The position numbers and the translations under genes were made by a program. A stretch of 64,000 nt of DNA from Thioclava indica (GTDB lineage: Bacteria > Pseudomonadota > Alphaproteobacteria > Rhodobacterales > Rhodobacteraceae): positions 62,001 through 126,000 of the forward strand of contig NZ_AUNB01000018.1 of the NCBI RefSeq assembly GCF_000714545.1, read 5' to 3'. A model generated the notes under the pieces. The model did not search any database. It saw nothing but the letters and a program-made list of their open reading frames with translations, and was not told the DNA's origin. Position 1 is the first letter of the stretch. Every line of letters begins with the position of its first letter. Of this stretch, positions 46,259-54,445 are shown one piece after another.

Positions 46259-46750
46259 TCACTCAACGATCATCAGGGTCGTGCCAAACTCCACCGGCTG
46301 GCCGTCATCCACGAGGATGCGCTTGACCGTGCCCGCTTTCGGGGCCGGGATATGGTTCATCGTTTTCATCGCCTCGACGATCATCAGTGTCTGGCCTTCT
46401 TTGACCTGATCGCCGGGTTTGACAAAGGCCGACGCGCCGGGTTCGGGCGACATATAAGCCGTGCCCACCATCGGCGAGGCAACCGCGCCGGGATGATCGG
46501 CGGGATCGTCGGTCGCGGGGGCTGCGTCACTTGGGGCGGGGCTAGCGGCAGGCGCAACCGGAGCAGGGGCCGCCGCCATCGGCGCGCTAGCCTGTTGCAC
46601 CACATTCACCTGTTTGGCCACGCGCACCTTCAGGCTGTCATCGGGGCCATAATCGCGCGTCACCGCCAATTCGGTCAGTTTGTTGGCGTTCAAAAGTTCG
46701 GCGAGTGCCTGAATGAAGGCCACGTCATTGTCTCGGGTGTCTTTGGTCAT
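46259..46750 (-). CDS. accB: Biotin carboxyl carrier protein of acetyl-CoA carboxylase
   Basis: Carries biotin for acetyl-CoA carboxylase. It is 163 residues, with an N-terminal helical region, an Ala/Pro-rich linker (roughly residues 50-85) and the biotinyl domain (VASPMVGTAYMSPEPGA onward). The biotin Lys is in VEAMKTMNHIPAP; the usual AMKM is AMKT, a form recalled from relatives. It is directly upstream of accC. The 292-base gap to preT holds both promoters. Confidence 0.95.
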   Translation of the reverse strand: MTKDTRDNDVAFIQALAELLNANKLTELAVTRDYGPDDSLKVRVAKQVNVVQQASAPMAAAPAPVAPAASPAPSDAAPATDDPADHPGAVASPMVGTAYMSPEPGASAFVKPGDQVKEGQTLMIVEAMKTMNHIPAPKAGTVKRILVDDGQPVEFGTTLMIVE

Positions 46751-46972
46751 GCGATCCTCAAGGGGGGCTTTTACGAATGGCCCGTTCTGTCGGGGCCTTA
46801 CACTGTCACAGGTGGTTATACGCGAGGTGAGGCGCGGTGAAAAGCCGCAACGGGTTGCGCAGGGTTAAGCACTCGCGAAATCTTGACTGCCCGGAAAATG
46901 AGCAAGCGAAGGGCATCGCGCACAATCTCCGGGCAGAGCGGAGGAAACGGGCCTCTGCTGCAGTGCGGAATA

Positions 46973-46990
46973 TTTTACCACTTGATAAAA
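46973..46990. promoter_or_regulatory. RutR-like operator upstream of preT
   Basis: TTTTACCACTTGATAAAA is an imperfect palindrome. Its inner 16 bases match the recalled RutR consensus TTGACCA-NN-TGGTCAA at 11 of 14 defined positions. It lies about 55-70 bases upstream of the preT start. Confidence 0.5.
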
Positions 46991-47042
46991 TTCAAGACTG
47001 TGGCAGCGTAGGGGCAGTATAAAAAGGACAGGGAGCCCGCAA

Positions 47043-48386
47043 ATGTCACATAGCCAGCTCACCGAAGGGATCGTGCCCGGACGGCTAGATACCGAAGGTT
47101 ACTGCAAAAATTTCACCGATGTTGCGCCGCCCCTTGGCGTGCAAGAGGCGCGCATTGCAGCGGATCGGTGTTATTTTTGCCACGATGCGCCTTGCATGGA
47201 GGCTTGCCCGACCTCAATCGACGTGCCGCTGTTTATCCGGCAAATCTCGACCGGCACGCCCGAGGCCGCGGCCCGCACGATCTTTGAGCAAAACATTCTG
47301 GGTGGCATGTGCGCGCGCGTTTGCCCGACCGAGACGCTGTGCGAAGGGGCCTGCGTGCGCATGGACTCTGAGGGCGAGCCGGTAGAAATCGGCGCGTTGC
47401 AGCGCTTTGCCACGGACACTCTGATGGCCAAGCAGGATCACCCGTTCTCACGCGCGCCAAGCACCGGCAAATCGGTCGCGGTTGTGGGCGCGGGGCCTGC
47501 GGGTCTGGCGGCGGCGCATCGTCTTGCGATGTTGGGCCATGAGGTCACGATCTATGACGCCCACGCCAAACCCGGCGGGCTGAACGAATACGGCATCGCC
47601 AGCTACAAGGCTCCGGGCGGCTTCGCGCAGGCCGAGGTCGCGTGGCTGTTGCAGATCGGCAGCATCACGGTGGTCGAGAACTGGCAATTGGGCCGCAAGG
47701 GCGATGGCGATCTGGCGGATCTTCTGGGCGATCATGACGCGGTTTTCCTTGGCATGGGCTTGAGCGGTGTGAATGCGCTGCGCCTTGAGGGTGAGGACAA
47801 ATCAGGCATTCGCCCTGCGACAGAGTTCATCGCGGAATTGCGTCAGGCCTCGGATCTGGCCAGCTTGCCGGTTGGGCGCGATGTGGTTGTGATTGGCGGA
47901 GGCATGACGGCGGTCGATGCGGCGGTGCAATCGAAACTGCTCGGCGCGCTCAATGTCAGCCTTGTCTATCGTCGCGCGCGCGCGGAAATGCCCGCCAGCC
48001 TGCACGAGCAGGAACACGCGCTGACCCATGGCGTGAGCATCATCGAGAACGCGGCACCCGTGGCGATCCACGGCAATGGTGCGGTGCGAGAGGTCGAGTT
48101 CGCCTATACGCGCTCCGGCCCTGATGGGCTTGAGATGACCGACGCCACCTTCCGCCTGCCCGCCGATCAGGTGTTCAAGGCGATTGGTCAGACGCTGGGT
48201 GACACGCCTGCCAAGGTCGAGGTCGCGGGCGGCAAGATCAAGGTTGACGGGGCAGGGCGCACGACCGCCCCGCGCGTCTGGGCTGGCGGAGATTGTACCC
48301 ATGCGGGCGAGGATCTGACCGTCACGGCAGTGGCGCAAGGGCGCGACGCTGCGCAAGATATCCACCACGTTTTGATGGAGGGCTAA
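47043..48386 (+). CDS. preT: NAD-dependent dihydropyrimidine dehydrogenase subunit PreT
   Basis: With PreA it reduces uracil and thymine to dihydropyrimidines (or runs the reverse). It is 447 residues, resembling the GltD/glutamate synthase small subunit. The N-terminal Fe-S region has CYFCHDAPCMEACPTSI and GGMCARVCPTETLCEGAC; then comes the FAD motif VAVVGAGPAGLAAAHRLA near residue 145, NADH motif DVVVIGGGMTAVDAAVQ near residue 280, and the end VWAGGDCTHAGEDLTVTAVAQGRDAA. It starts 3 bases after an in-frame-free leader and is followed 3 bases later by preA. Confidence 0.95.
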   Translation: MSHSQLTEGIVPGRLDTEGYCKNFTDVAPPLGVQEARIAADRCYFCHDAPCMEACPTSIDVPLFIRQISTGTPEAAARTIFEQNILGGMCARVCPTETLCEGACVRMDSEGEPVEIGALQRFATDTLMAKQDHPFSRAPSTGKSVAVVGAGPAGLAAAHRLAMLGHEVTIYDAHAKPGGLNEYGIASYKAPGGFAQAEVAWLLQIGSITVVENWQLGRKGDGDLADLLGDHDAVFLGMGLSGVNALRLEGEDKSGIRPATEFIAELRQASDLASLPVGRDVVVIGGGMTAVDAAVQSKLLGALNVSLVYRRARAEMPASLHEQEHALTHGVSIIENAAPVAIHGNGAVREVEFAYTRSGPDGLEMTDATFRLPADQVFKAIGQTLGDTPAKVEVAGGKIKVDGAGRTTAPRVWAGGDCTHAGEDLTVTAVAQGRDAAQDIHHVLMEG

Positions 48387-48389
48387 GAG

Positions 48390-49688
48390 ATGGCCGATCT
48401 ACGTTCCGAATTCATCGGTATCAAATCCCCCAACCCGTTCTGGCTGGCTTCGGCCCCGCCCACGGATAAGGAATACAACGTCCGGCGCGCCTTCGAGGCG
48501 GGCTGGGGCGGCGTCGTGTGGAAAACGCTCGGCTCTGAAGGGCCGCCCGTGGTTAACGTCAACGGCCCCCGTTACGGCGCGATCTACGGTGCGGACCGGC
48601 GGTTGCTGGGGCTTAATAACATCGAGCTGATCACCGATCGCCCGCTCGAGGTGAACCTGCGCGAAATCAAATCGGTCAAGCGTGACTACCCGGATCGCGC
48701 GCTGATCGTGTCGCTGATGGTGCCTTGCGACGAGGATAGCTGGAAGGCGATCCTTGCGCGCGTCGAGGACACCGAGGCCGATGGGGTCGAGCTCAATTTC
48801 GGCTGTCCGCATGGCATGGCCGAACGCGGCATGGGCTCGGCTGTCGGGCAGGTGCCCGAATATATCGAGATGGTCACGCGCTGGGTAAAACAGCATTCGC
48901 GCATGCCCTGTATCGTGAAACTCACGCCCAATATTTCCGACATTCGCGGCCCGGCGCGCGCGGCCAAGGCGGGGGGCGCGGATGCGGTCAGCCTGATCAA
49001 TACGATCAATTCGATCACTTCGGTCGATCTGGATGACTTCGCGCCCGAGCCCACGATTGACGGCAAGGGCACGCATGGCGGCTATTGCGGCCCGGCGGTC
49101 AAGCCGATTGCGCTGAATATGGTGGCCGAAATCGCGCGCGATGCGGAAACCGCAGGATTGCCGATTTCGGGGATCGGTGGCGTCACGACATGGCGCGACG
49201 GGGCCGAATTCATGGCGCTCGGCGCGGGTAATGTGCAGGTCTGCACGGCGGCGATGACCTACGGGTTCAAGGTCGTGCAAGAGATGATCTCGGGCCTGTC
49301 GGAATACATGGATCGCAAGGGGTTCACCAACACGTCCGAACTGGTCGGGCGCGCGGTGCCCAATGTGACGGATTGGCAATATCTTAACCTCAATTACGTC
49401 ACCAAGGCCGAGATCGTTCAAGACGATTGCATCAAATGCGGGCGCTGTTTTGCCGCGTGTGAGGATACCAGCCACCAGGCCATCGCGATGTCCGAGGACC
49501 GCACCTTCACCGTCAAGGATGAGGAATGCGTCGCCTGTAACCTGTGTGTCGAGGTCTGCCCGGTCGATTGCATCGAGATGGTGCAAATGGCCAAAGGCAG
49601 CGTCGATCCGCGCACAGGCGAAACGGTGGGCGATTATGCCAACTGGACGACGCATCCCAACAACCCCTCGGCCACCGCCGCCGAGTAA
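48390..49688 (+). CDS. preA: NAD-dependent dihydropyrimidine dehydrogenase subunit PreA
   Basis: Catalytic subunit: FMN barrel of the dihydroorotate dehydrogenase type with KSPNPFWLASAPPTD, ELNFGCPHGMAERGMGSAVGQ, and ISGIGGVTTWRDGAEFMALGAG. The C-terminal ferredoxin domain has CIKCGRCFAACED and CVACNLCVEVCPVDC, two 4Fe-4S sites. At 432 residues the length is normal. It lies 3 bases after preT. Together they start the pyrimidine reductive pathway whose later enzymes (HydA, HyuC) lie 5-7 kb downstream. Confidence 0.95.
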   Translation: MADLRSEFIGIKSPNPFWLASAPPTDKEYNVRRAFEAGWGGVVWKTLGSEGPPVVNVNGPRYGAIYGADRRLLGLNNIELITDRPLEVNLREIKSVKRDYPDRALIVSLMVPCDEDSWKAILARVEDTEADGVELNFGCPHGMAERGMGSAVGQVPEYIEMVTRWVKQHSRMPCIVKLTPNISDIRGPARAAKAGGADAVSLINTINSITSVDLDDFAPEPTIDGKGTHGGYCGPAVKPIALNMVAEIARDAETAGLPISGIGGVTTWRDGAEFMALGAGNVQVCTAAMTYGFKVVQEMISGLSEYMDRKGFTNTSELVGRAVPNVTDWQYLNLNYVTKAEIVQDDCIKCGRCFAACEDTSHQAIAMSEDRTFTVKDEECVACNLCVEVCPVDCIEMVQMAKGSVDPRTGETVGDYANWTTHPNNPSATAAE

Positions 49689-49691
49689 GGG

Positions 49692-49714
49692 CGCGCCCTC
49701 TGTCGGGGGGCGCG
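49692..49714. terminator. Possible stem-loop between preA and a convergent gene
   Basis: CGCGCCC (49692-49698) can pair with GGGCGCG (49708-49714) around a 9-base loop. There is no T run. It lies just after the preA stop. Confidence 0.4.
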
Positions 49715-50293
49715 TCAGCGCGTCACATCAAGTTGTGACGCGTTGGTCTGGGGCGTTTGTGGCCAAGGCCGGGCCTGCCACTGCTGCGCCGCGCTTGTAT
49801 CAGGCGCGGCGTCTTGCGTCACCGCCGCCGATAGCGTGGCCTCCCCGGATTGAGACGATTCCTTGATCGCGCTGTCTTGCTCTGACGTCTTACCTAGCGA
49901 CTCTGGTGTTTCGACAGCCTCCGAGGTCTCTGACGCCGCCATATCCCCCGCCATCGCCGGAACGGCCATGACCCGCGCGGCCGCCTCTTCTAGCGGTGAC
50001 ACATCGAAGGTCGGCATTGGCCCTGATGGCGCATTCGGATCAGGCGGCGGCCCGACCGGTTCGCTTTGGGTTTCCCCGCTGGCAATATGCGCTGCGGCAA
50101 TGCCGCGAAACAGCCGCGCGGTTTGCGCATGATCTTGCGCCGTTTGCGTATCCGTTCCCGCACTTTTCCCGCCATTCGTGTCGGCGGATGTCGCCGCCGG
50201 TTCCACCGTTGTTGCAGGCGCATTTTTAGGTGTCGCCGGGCTTAACAGCGGCGACCAACCCGTTTGAGGCATCAGCCCCGATATCCGGTCCAT
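49715..50293 (-). CDS. Hypothetical low-complexity protein
   Basis: A 192-residue protein rich in Ala, Ser, Thr, Glu and Pro, with no motif recognised and no signal peptide. It is probably largely disordered (PATPKNAPATTVEPAATSAD; SETSEAVETPESLGKTSEQ). The ATG at 50293 is preferred because GAGGAA lies 7 bases upstream; an ATG 6 bases earlier would touch that site. It faces preA tail-to-tail and lies within the pyrimidine island without an evident link to it. Confidence 0.5.
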   Translation of the reverse strand: MDRISGLMPQTGWSPLLSPATPKNAPATTVEPAATSADTNGGKSAGTDTQTAQDHAQTARLFRGIAAAHIASGETQSEPVGPPPDPNAPSGPMPTFDVSPLEEAAARVMAVPAMAGDMAASETSEAVETPESLGKTSEQDSAIKESSQSGEATLSAAVTQDAAPDTSAAQQWQARPWPQTPQTNASQLDVTR

Positions 50294-50410
50294 CCCCATT
50301 TCCTCGCATAAACATCCCCACAGGGTGAGTCTGCGCGCAAGAAGTTTCGCAAAGGTAAAAACGCGGCCGCAGTTTCGCCATAGGGTTAACTGCGCAGGCA
50401 GAGGGGGCGA

Positions 50411-51061
50411 TCAGGGGGCGAGCAAGCGCCCGAATAGCATGTCCAGAAACTGCCCTGCGCCCTCAAACGGGTCGGTGTCGGGGCCAAGAACCGCGCGCAC
50501 CTGCACCTCGAAATCGGCGTAATGCTGCGTCAGTGCCCAGATCGAGAAAATCAGGTGATGGGGATCAACCGGGGCCAGCTTACCGGCGTCGATCCAGCCG
50601 CGAATAACCTGCGCGTTGGCATCCACCAACGTCTTGAGGTCGTGGCCCAGCTCATCTTCCATCCGGGGCGCGCCTTGCAGCATCTCATTCGCGAAAAGCC
50701 TGCTTTCGCGGGGCATTTCGCGGCTCATCTCAAGCTTGCGGCGCATATAGGACATGATTTCAGCGCGCGGTTCTCCGTCAGGTTTCATCGCGCGCAGCGG
50801 TGCCAGCCAAATGTCAAGAAGCCCTGCCATCAACTCGGCATGGATCGCCTCTTTGGAGGGAAAATAATACAGCAGATTGGGTTTGCTCAAACCAGCTTCG
50901 GACGCGATCTGATCCAGCGTCGAGCCGCGAAACCCATGCGCGGAAAACACCTCAAGCGCAGCCTCTAGGATCTTGCTCCGGTTCAGCTTCTGAATGCGTG
51001 TCAGCGGCTTATCTGCGTCTTGGCCTTGCGCAAAGCGCGCCTGATTTCCGGTATCATTCAA
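50411..51061 (-). CDS. rutR: RutR-family pyrimidine-responsive TetR regulator
   Basis: A TetR-family regulator close to RutR, which represses pyrimidine catabolic genes and releases DNA on binding uracil or thymine. The HTH is in TLDQIASEAGLSKPNLLYYFPSKEAI. The ligand domain keeps PLRAM, RLFANEMLQGAP and the diagnostic VDPHHLIFSIWALTQHYADF near the C-terminus. The start codon is uncertain: TTG at 51061 has GGGAGA 6 bases upstream and gives 216 residues; an in-frame GTG at 51079 lacks a ribosome site. A RutR-like operator lies about 130 bases upstream. Confidence 0.85.
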   Translation of the reverse strand: MNDTGNQARFAQGQDADKPLTRIQKLNRSKILEAALEVFSAHGFRGSTLDQIASEAGLSKPNLLYYFPSKEAIHAELMAGLLDIWLAPLRAMKPDGEPRAEIMSYMRRKLEMSREMPRESRLFANEMLQGAPRMEDELGHDLKTLVDANAQVIRGWIDAGKLAPVDPHHLIFSIWALTQHYADFEVQVRAVLGPDTDPFEGAGQFLDMLFGRLLAP

Positions 51062-51192
51062 TGCATTTCTCCCGATCACGCTAAAGTAACCGAAAAGCGG
51101 CGCGCGGATCAACGTAGCGTTGCCTTTACGCCAGGGCAAGTCGCGTCGCAATGCAGCGCTTAACTGACCTCTTGGCTGTGGTAGCGTTCACT

Positions 51193-51208
51193 CTGACCGA
51201 CTGGTCAA
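51193..51208. promoter_or_regulatory. RutR-like operator between rutR and the transaminase remnant
   Basis: CTGACCGACTGGTCAA matches TTGACCA-NN-TGGTCAA at 12 of 14 positions, with a complete right arm. It lies 54 bases upstream of the transaminase fragment start and about 130 bases upstream of rutR, so it could act on both. Confidence 0.65.
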
Positions 51209-51262
51209 ATCGCTATTGTCGGCCCGTGGCGCGGCCCCCGGCCGCCCGACCGGAGAAATCTC

Positions 51263-51436
51263 ATGGCCCTTGATCGCAAGCCCCCCAATGACCTGAACGC
51301 CTTTTGGATGCCCTTCACCGCGAACCGCCAGTTCAAGAAGACCCCGCGCATGTTCGAACGCGCTACAGACTTTGCACCCTATTGGCAGGAGGCGCTGCAA
51401 TCGCTGCGAGGCACGCGCCATGTCATCGACATTCGC
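51263..51436 (+). pseudogene. Remnant of an omega-amino acid (beta-alanine)-pyruvate transaminase
   Basis: The frame starts with a good ribosome site (GGAGAAA) and MALDRKPPNDLNAFWMPFTANRQFKK, the N-terminus of class III omega-amino acid:pyruvate transaminases. After about 31 residues it jumps to FAPYWQEALQSLRGTRHVIDIR, which belongs some 280-320 residues further on in such enzymes, and the likeness stops again at about 51436. About 58 of roughly 440 residues survive and the PLP Lys region is gone. An internal deletion followed by loss of the 3' end is the simplest reading. The enzyme would handle beta-alanine, the end product of uracil catabolism. Confidence 0.8.
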
Positions 51437-51500
51437 CCGCTCCGCCCCTTGTGCCATTGCCAGCGCTGCCTATTTTACGCGCAGCCCCGGAGGTTTCCCC

Positions 51501-52316
51501 ATGCTGCGCCTCGCGTTTCTTTGCGCCCTTCTGTTGCCCGCCACGCCTGCGTTTGCCGAACTGGTTTCGTGCAAAACCTCGATTCGCGGCGAGACTTATG
51601 ATTTCCGCTATGATCCCGACAATGCGGCGCTCAAAGACAGCCGCAGTCTGCGCGAAAAGGTGTTGGGGGAGAGGGGCGATGTGACCTGCCCGGCGCTCGT
51701 GACCCTGCGCGCGTTGACGCCTGAGTTGGATGATGCCGGGCGCGCACCGTTCTGTTTGCAATGGGATCGCAAGGCCAAGACCTATCTAGGCTATGACGAG
51801 GGCGCGCGCGATGCCTATGGGATGTGCCGCAAGCCCTCGAAAAGCTTCTGCCAGCGGTTGGTGGGCACGACACAGGCCGTGCAGGGCCTTGGGACCGGTG
51901 CCGAAGGTCTTGCGGCGGATGCGGCGGGCGCGGTTGTTGGCGATCAGCTGGGCACAAAGATCGTGCGCGATCAGTCGAGTCGCTTGCGCGATAAGCTGTT
52001 GCAAGCCGGGATTGGCGTTTTGGCGGCCTCATCGCCGCCTGCATTGGCCGCGACGGCGGTGATCGTTGGCGGCACGGTCTATGTTTGCTCGGATAGAGGC
52101 GCTGAGGGGGCCGCGATGCAGGCCGCGCCCGAGCCCGACCTCAAAAGCGGGGCCGAGATTGCAGAAGGGGCCGAGTTGTTGGGGGCAAAACTGCCCAAGA
52201 CGCATTTGCCCGAAGGGGTCGAGGGGGCGCCCAATGCCCCCGTCGAAGTTGCGCCGCTGGGCCAGCCGGATGCCCCTGATGCCCCTGATGCGCCGGATAC
52301 TCCGGCGGCGCAGTAG
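51501..52316 (+). CDS. Secreted protein of unknown function with Ala/Asp/Pro tail
   Basis: A 271-residue protein with a signal peptide (MLRLAFLCALLLPATPAFA) and a GGAGG site 8 bases before the ATG. Five or more Cys in the mature N-terminal half (LVSCKTSI, VTCPAL, PFCLQW, GMCRKP, SFCQRL) suggest a disulfide-bonded periplasmic domain. A Gly/Ala-rich hydrophobic stretch follows (PPALAATAVIVGGTVYVC). The C-terminus has a short repeat (APDAPDAPDTPA). No family was recognised. It lies between the transaminase remnant and the second regulator. Confidence 0.65.
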   Translation: MLRLAFLCALLLPATPAFAELVSCKTSIRGETYDFRYDPDNAALKDSRSLREKVLGERGDVTCPALVTLRALTPELDDAGRAPFCLQWDRKAKTYLGYDEGARDAYGMCRKPSKSFCQRLVGTTQAVQGLGTGAEGLAADAAGAVVGDQLGTKIVRDQSSRLRDKLLQAGIGVLAASSPPALAATAVIVGGTVYVCSDRGAEGAAMQAAPEPDLKSGAEIAEGAELLGAKLPKTHLPEGVEGAPNAPVEVAPLGQPDAPDAPDAPDTPAAQ

Positions 52317-52320
52317 CCGC

Positions 52321-52983
52321 TCAGAGCACCCCGATCCCGCGCAGCACGATCCCCTTCACGCTGGCTTTCGTGGCCTCCCACTGTTCATCCGATAGCGGTT
52401 TGCCACCGTTCAGCGTCTCGATCTGATGACCGAAATCGGCGTAATGCTGGGTCGTCGCCCACAGCATATATAGAAGGTGATGCGGGTCGACATCGGCCAT
52501 CTGGCCCTGCGCGATCCAGCGCCGGATGATCTTGGCGCGCCCCTCGGTCCAGTCTCGCAGCGTCGTTTCCAAGTAGTCCTGAATGACCGGCGCGCCGTGC
52601 ATCACCTCGCTGGCCCAAACCTTGGAGCCATTGGGGTGACTGCGCGAAATCTCCATCTTGGCATCGATATAGGCACCGATCCCCTCGGCCGGGCCGACCG
52701 CCTCGTCGAACACGTCGGCCGCCTCCAGCCAGGTCGTGAAGATCCGTTCGACCACGCGGCGATATAGCGCCTCTTTGGTGGCGAAATAGTAATGCAGGTT
52801 CGCCTTGGGTAAGCCTGCCATATCCGCGATCAACTGCATCGTGGCGCCGCCGAAGCCGGCCTCGGCAAAGACGGTTTCGGCGGCTTTGAGGATGGCTTCC
52901 TCGGTGGCGCGGCGCGCTTCTGCCCGGCTTCCCGACCCGCTGCGCCCATTTTTTGAGCGTTTGCCGCTCTCGTCATCTCTCAT
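52321..52983 (-). CDS. Second RutR-like TetR regulator
   Basis: A 220-residue TetR protein with HTH in TMQLIADMAGLPKANLHYYFATKEAL. Its ligand domain shares with RutR the stretches KVWASEVMHGAP and VDPHHLLYMLWATTQHYADF. It is therefore a paralogue of the regulator at 50411-51061. The start at 52983 was chosen because the frame upstream runs through the operator region and lacks family sequence. The N-terminal 30 residues are basic (RDDESGKRSKNGRSGSG). It is divergent from hyuC, with two RutR-like operators in between, so it probably controls its own gene and hyuC. Confidence 0.85.
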   Translation of the reverse strand: MRDDESGKRSKNGRSGSGSRAEARRATEEAILKAAETVFAEAGFGGATMQLIADMAGLPKANLHYYFATKEALYRRVVERIFTTWLEAADVFDEAVGPAEGIGAYIDAKMEISRSHPNGSKVWASEVMHGAPVIQDYLETTLRDWTEGRAKIIRRWIAQGQMADVDPHHLLYMLWATTQHYADFGHQIETLNGGKPLSDEQWEATKASVKGIVLRGIGVL

Positions 52984-53005
52984 CCGCGATCCGTCCGATT
53001 TTTTG

Positions 53006-53021
53006 TTGACCGAATAGTCAG
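53006..53021. promoter_or_regulatory. RutR-like operator, site 1 upstream of hyuC
   Basis: TTGACCGAATAGTCAG matches TTGACCA-NN-TGGTCAA at 11 of 14 positions. It lies 22 bases upstream of the divergent regulator start, so it probably covers that gene's promoter. Confidence 0.6.
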
Positions 53022-53038
53022 AACATGGCCCACTCAAC

Positions 53039-53054
53039 TTGACCATACGGTCAG
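53039..53054. promoter_or_regulatory. RutR-like operator, site 2 upstream of hyuC
   Basis: TTGACCATACGGTCAG matches the same consensus at 12 of 14 positions with a perfect left arm. It is centred 33 bases (about three helical turns) from site 1 and ends 54 bases before the hyuC start. Confidence 0.68.
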
Positions 53055-53108
53055 AACAAGATTCGTCGCAAGAGGGCAAAGCCCCACCAGCCGACAGGGA
53101 GTTTCAAA

Positions 53109-54359
53109 ATGTCTGCACCCGGAGAGAACCTTCGTATCAACCCCGACCGCCTTTGGGACAGCCTGATGGAGATGGCCAAGATCGGCCCCGGCGTCGCGGG
53201 TGGCAATAATCGCCAGACCCTGACCGATGCCGACGCCGAGGGCCGCGCGCTGTTCCAGTCATGGTGCGAAGCGGCGGGCATGAGCATGGGCGTCGATAGC
53301 ATGGGCAATATGTTTGCCACGCGCCCCGGTGAAGATCCCGACGCGTTGCCGGTTTATATGGGCAGCCACCTTGATACCCAACCCACCGGCGGGAAATATG
53401 ACGGCGTTCTGGGCGTGCTTGGCGCGCTCGAGGCCGTGCGCTCGATGAATGATTTGGGGATCAAGACCAAGCACCCGATCGTGGTGACCAACTGGACCAA
53501 CGAGGAGGGAACGCGGTTTGCGCCTGCGATGCTGGCCTCGGGGGTGTTTGCGGGGCTGCACACGCAAGACTGGGCCTATGATCAGGTCGACGCAGAGGGC
53601 AAAAGCTTTGGCGATGAGTTGAAACGCATCGGCTGGGTCGGTGACGAAGAGGTCGGCGCGCGCAAGATGCATGCGATGTTCGAATTGCATATCGAGCAGG
53701 GCCCGATCCTTGAGGCCGAGGGCAAAGATATCGGCGTTGTCACCCACGGGCAGGGGCTTAGCTGGACGCAGGTGACGATCACCGGCAAGGACAGCCATAC
53801 CGGTTCCACCCCGATGCCGATGCGCAAGAACGCAGGGCTTGGCATGGCGCGTGTGCTGGAACTGGTCGATGAGATCGCCTGGTCGCATGCCCCCGATGCG
53901 GTCGGGGCGGCAGGCCATATCGACGTCTATCCCAATTCGCGCAACGTGATCCCCGGCAAGGTGGTGTTCACCGTCGATTTCCGCTCGCCCGATCTGGCGG
54001 TGATCGAGGATATGGAAAAGCGCCTGCGCGAAGGGGCGCAGAAGATTTGCGACGATATGGGGTTGGGCGTCGAATTCGAAAAATCCGGCGGCTTTGATCC
54101 GGTGACCTTTGATCCGACCTGCGTGTCAGCTGTGCGCAGCGCCGCCGAGCGTCTAGGCTATAGCCACCGCGATATCATCTCGGGGGCAGGCCATGATGCC
54201 TGCTGGATCAACAAGGTCGCGCCCACGGCGATGATCATGTGTCCCTGCGTGGATGGCCTTAGCCATAACGAGGCCGAGGAGATTTCCAAGGAATGGGCGG
54301 GCGCGGGCGCGGATGTGCTGTTGCATGCGGTGCTCGAAACAGCCGAAATCGTAAGCTGA
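53109..54359 (+). CDS. hyuC: Zn-dependent N-carbamoyl amino acid hydrolase (beta-ureidopropionase type)
   Basis: Cuts N-carbamoyl-beta-alanine into beta-alanine, CO2 and ammonia, the third step of reductive pyrimidine breakdown. It is 416 residues of the M20 peptidase fold. Metal and catalytic motifs are MGSHLDTQPTGGKYDGVLGVL, TNEEGTRFAPAM, ELHIEQGPILE, DSHTGSTPMP and GAGHDACWINKVAPTAMI. An AGGGAG site precedes the ATG. It heads the operon with hydA and the transporter. Allantoate amidohydrolase has a similar sequence, but the dihydropyrimidinase next to it favours the pyrimidine role. Confidence 0.9.
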   Translation: MSAPGENLRINPDRLWDSLMEMAKIGPGVAGGNNRQTLTDADAEGRALFQSWCEAAGMSMGVDSMGNMFATRPGEDPDALPVYMGSHLDTQPTGGKYDGVLGVLGALEAVRSMNDLGIKTKHPIVVTNWTNEEGTRFAPAMLASGVFAGLHTQDWAYDQVDAEGKSFGDELKRIGWVGDEEVGARKMHAMFELHIEQGPILEAEGKDIGVVTHGQGLSWTQVTITGKDSHTGSTPMPMRKNAGLGMARVLELVDEIAWSHAPDAVGAAGHIDVYPNSRNVIPGKVVFTVDFRSPDLAVIEDMEKRLREGAQKICDDMGLGVEFEKSGGFDPVTFDPTCVSAVRSAAERLGYSHRDIISGAGHDACWINKVAPTAMIMCPCVDGLSHNEAEEISKEWAGAGADVLLHAVLETAEIVS

Positions 54360-54364
54360 GACGG

Positions 54365-54420
54365 GCGCGTGCCGGGGGCTCTGCCCCCGGACCCCCGGGA
54401 TACTTGGATCAAGAGGAAGG
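54365..54420 (+). repeat. Rhodobacteraceae-type intergenic repeat, copy 2
   Basis: GCCGGGGGC-TCT-GCCCCCGG forms a strong hairpin, followed by ACCCCCGGGATACTTG and GATCAAGAGGAAGG. It is closely similar to 57133-57204. It lies between hyuC and hydA and could modulate read-through. Confidence 0.6.
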
Positions 54421-54445
54421 CAGCGCCCTTCCGAGGAGGACCCCA

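Noticed and set aside
46380-46400. AccB biotin motif AMKT instead of AMKM as a possible defect
   Set aside because: The biotin Lys and surrounding structure are intact, and the variant is recalled from other Rhodobacteraceae.
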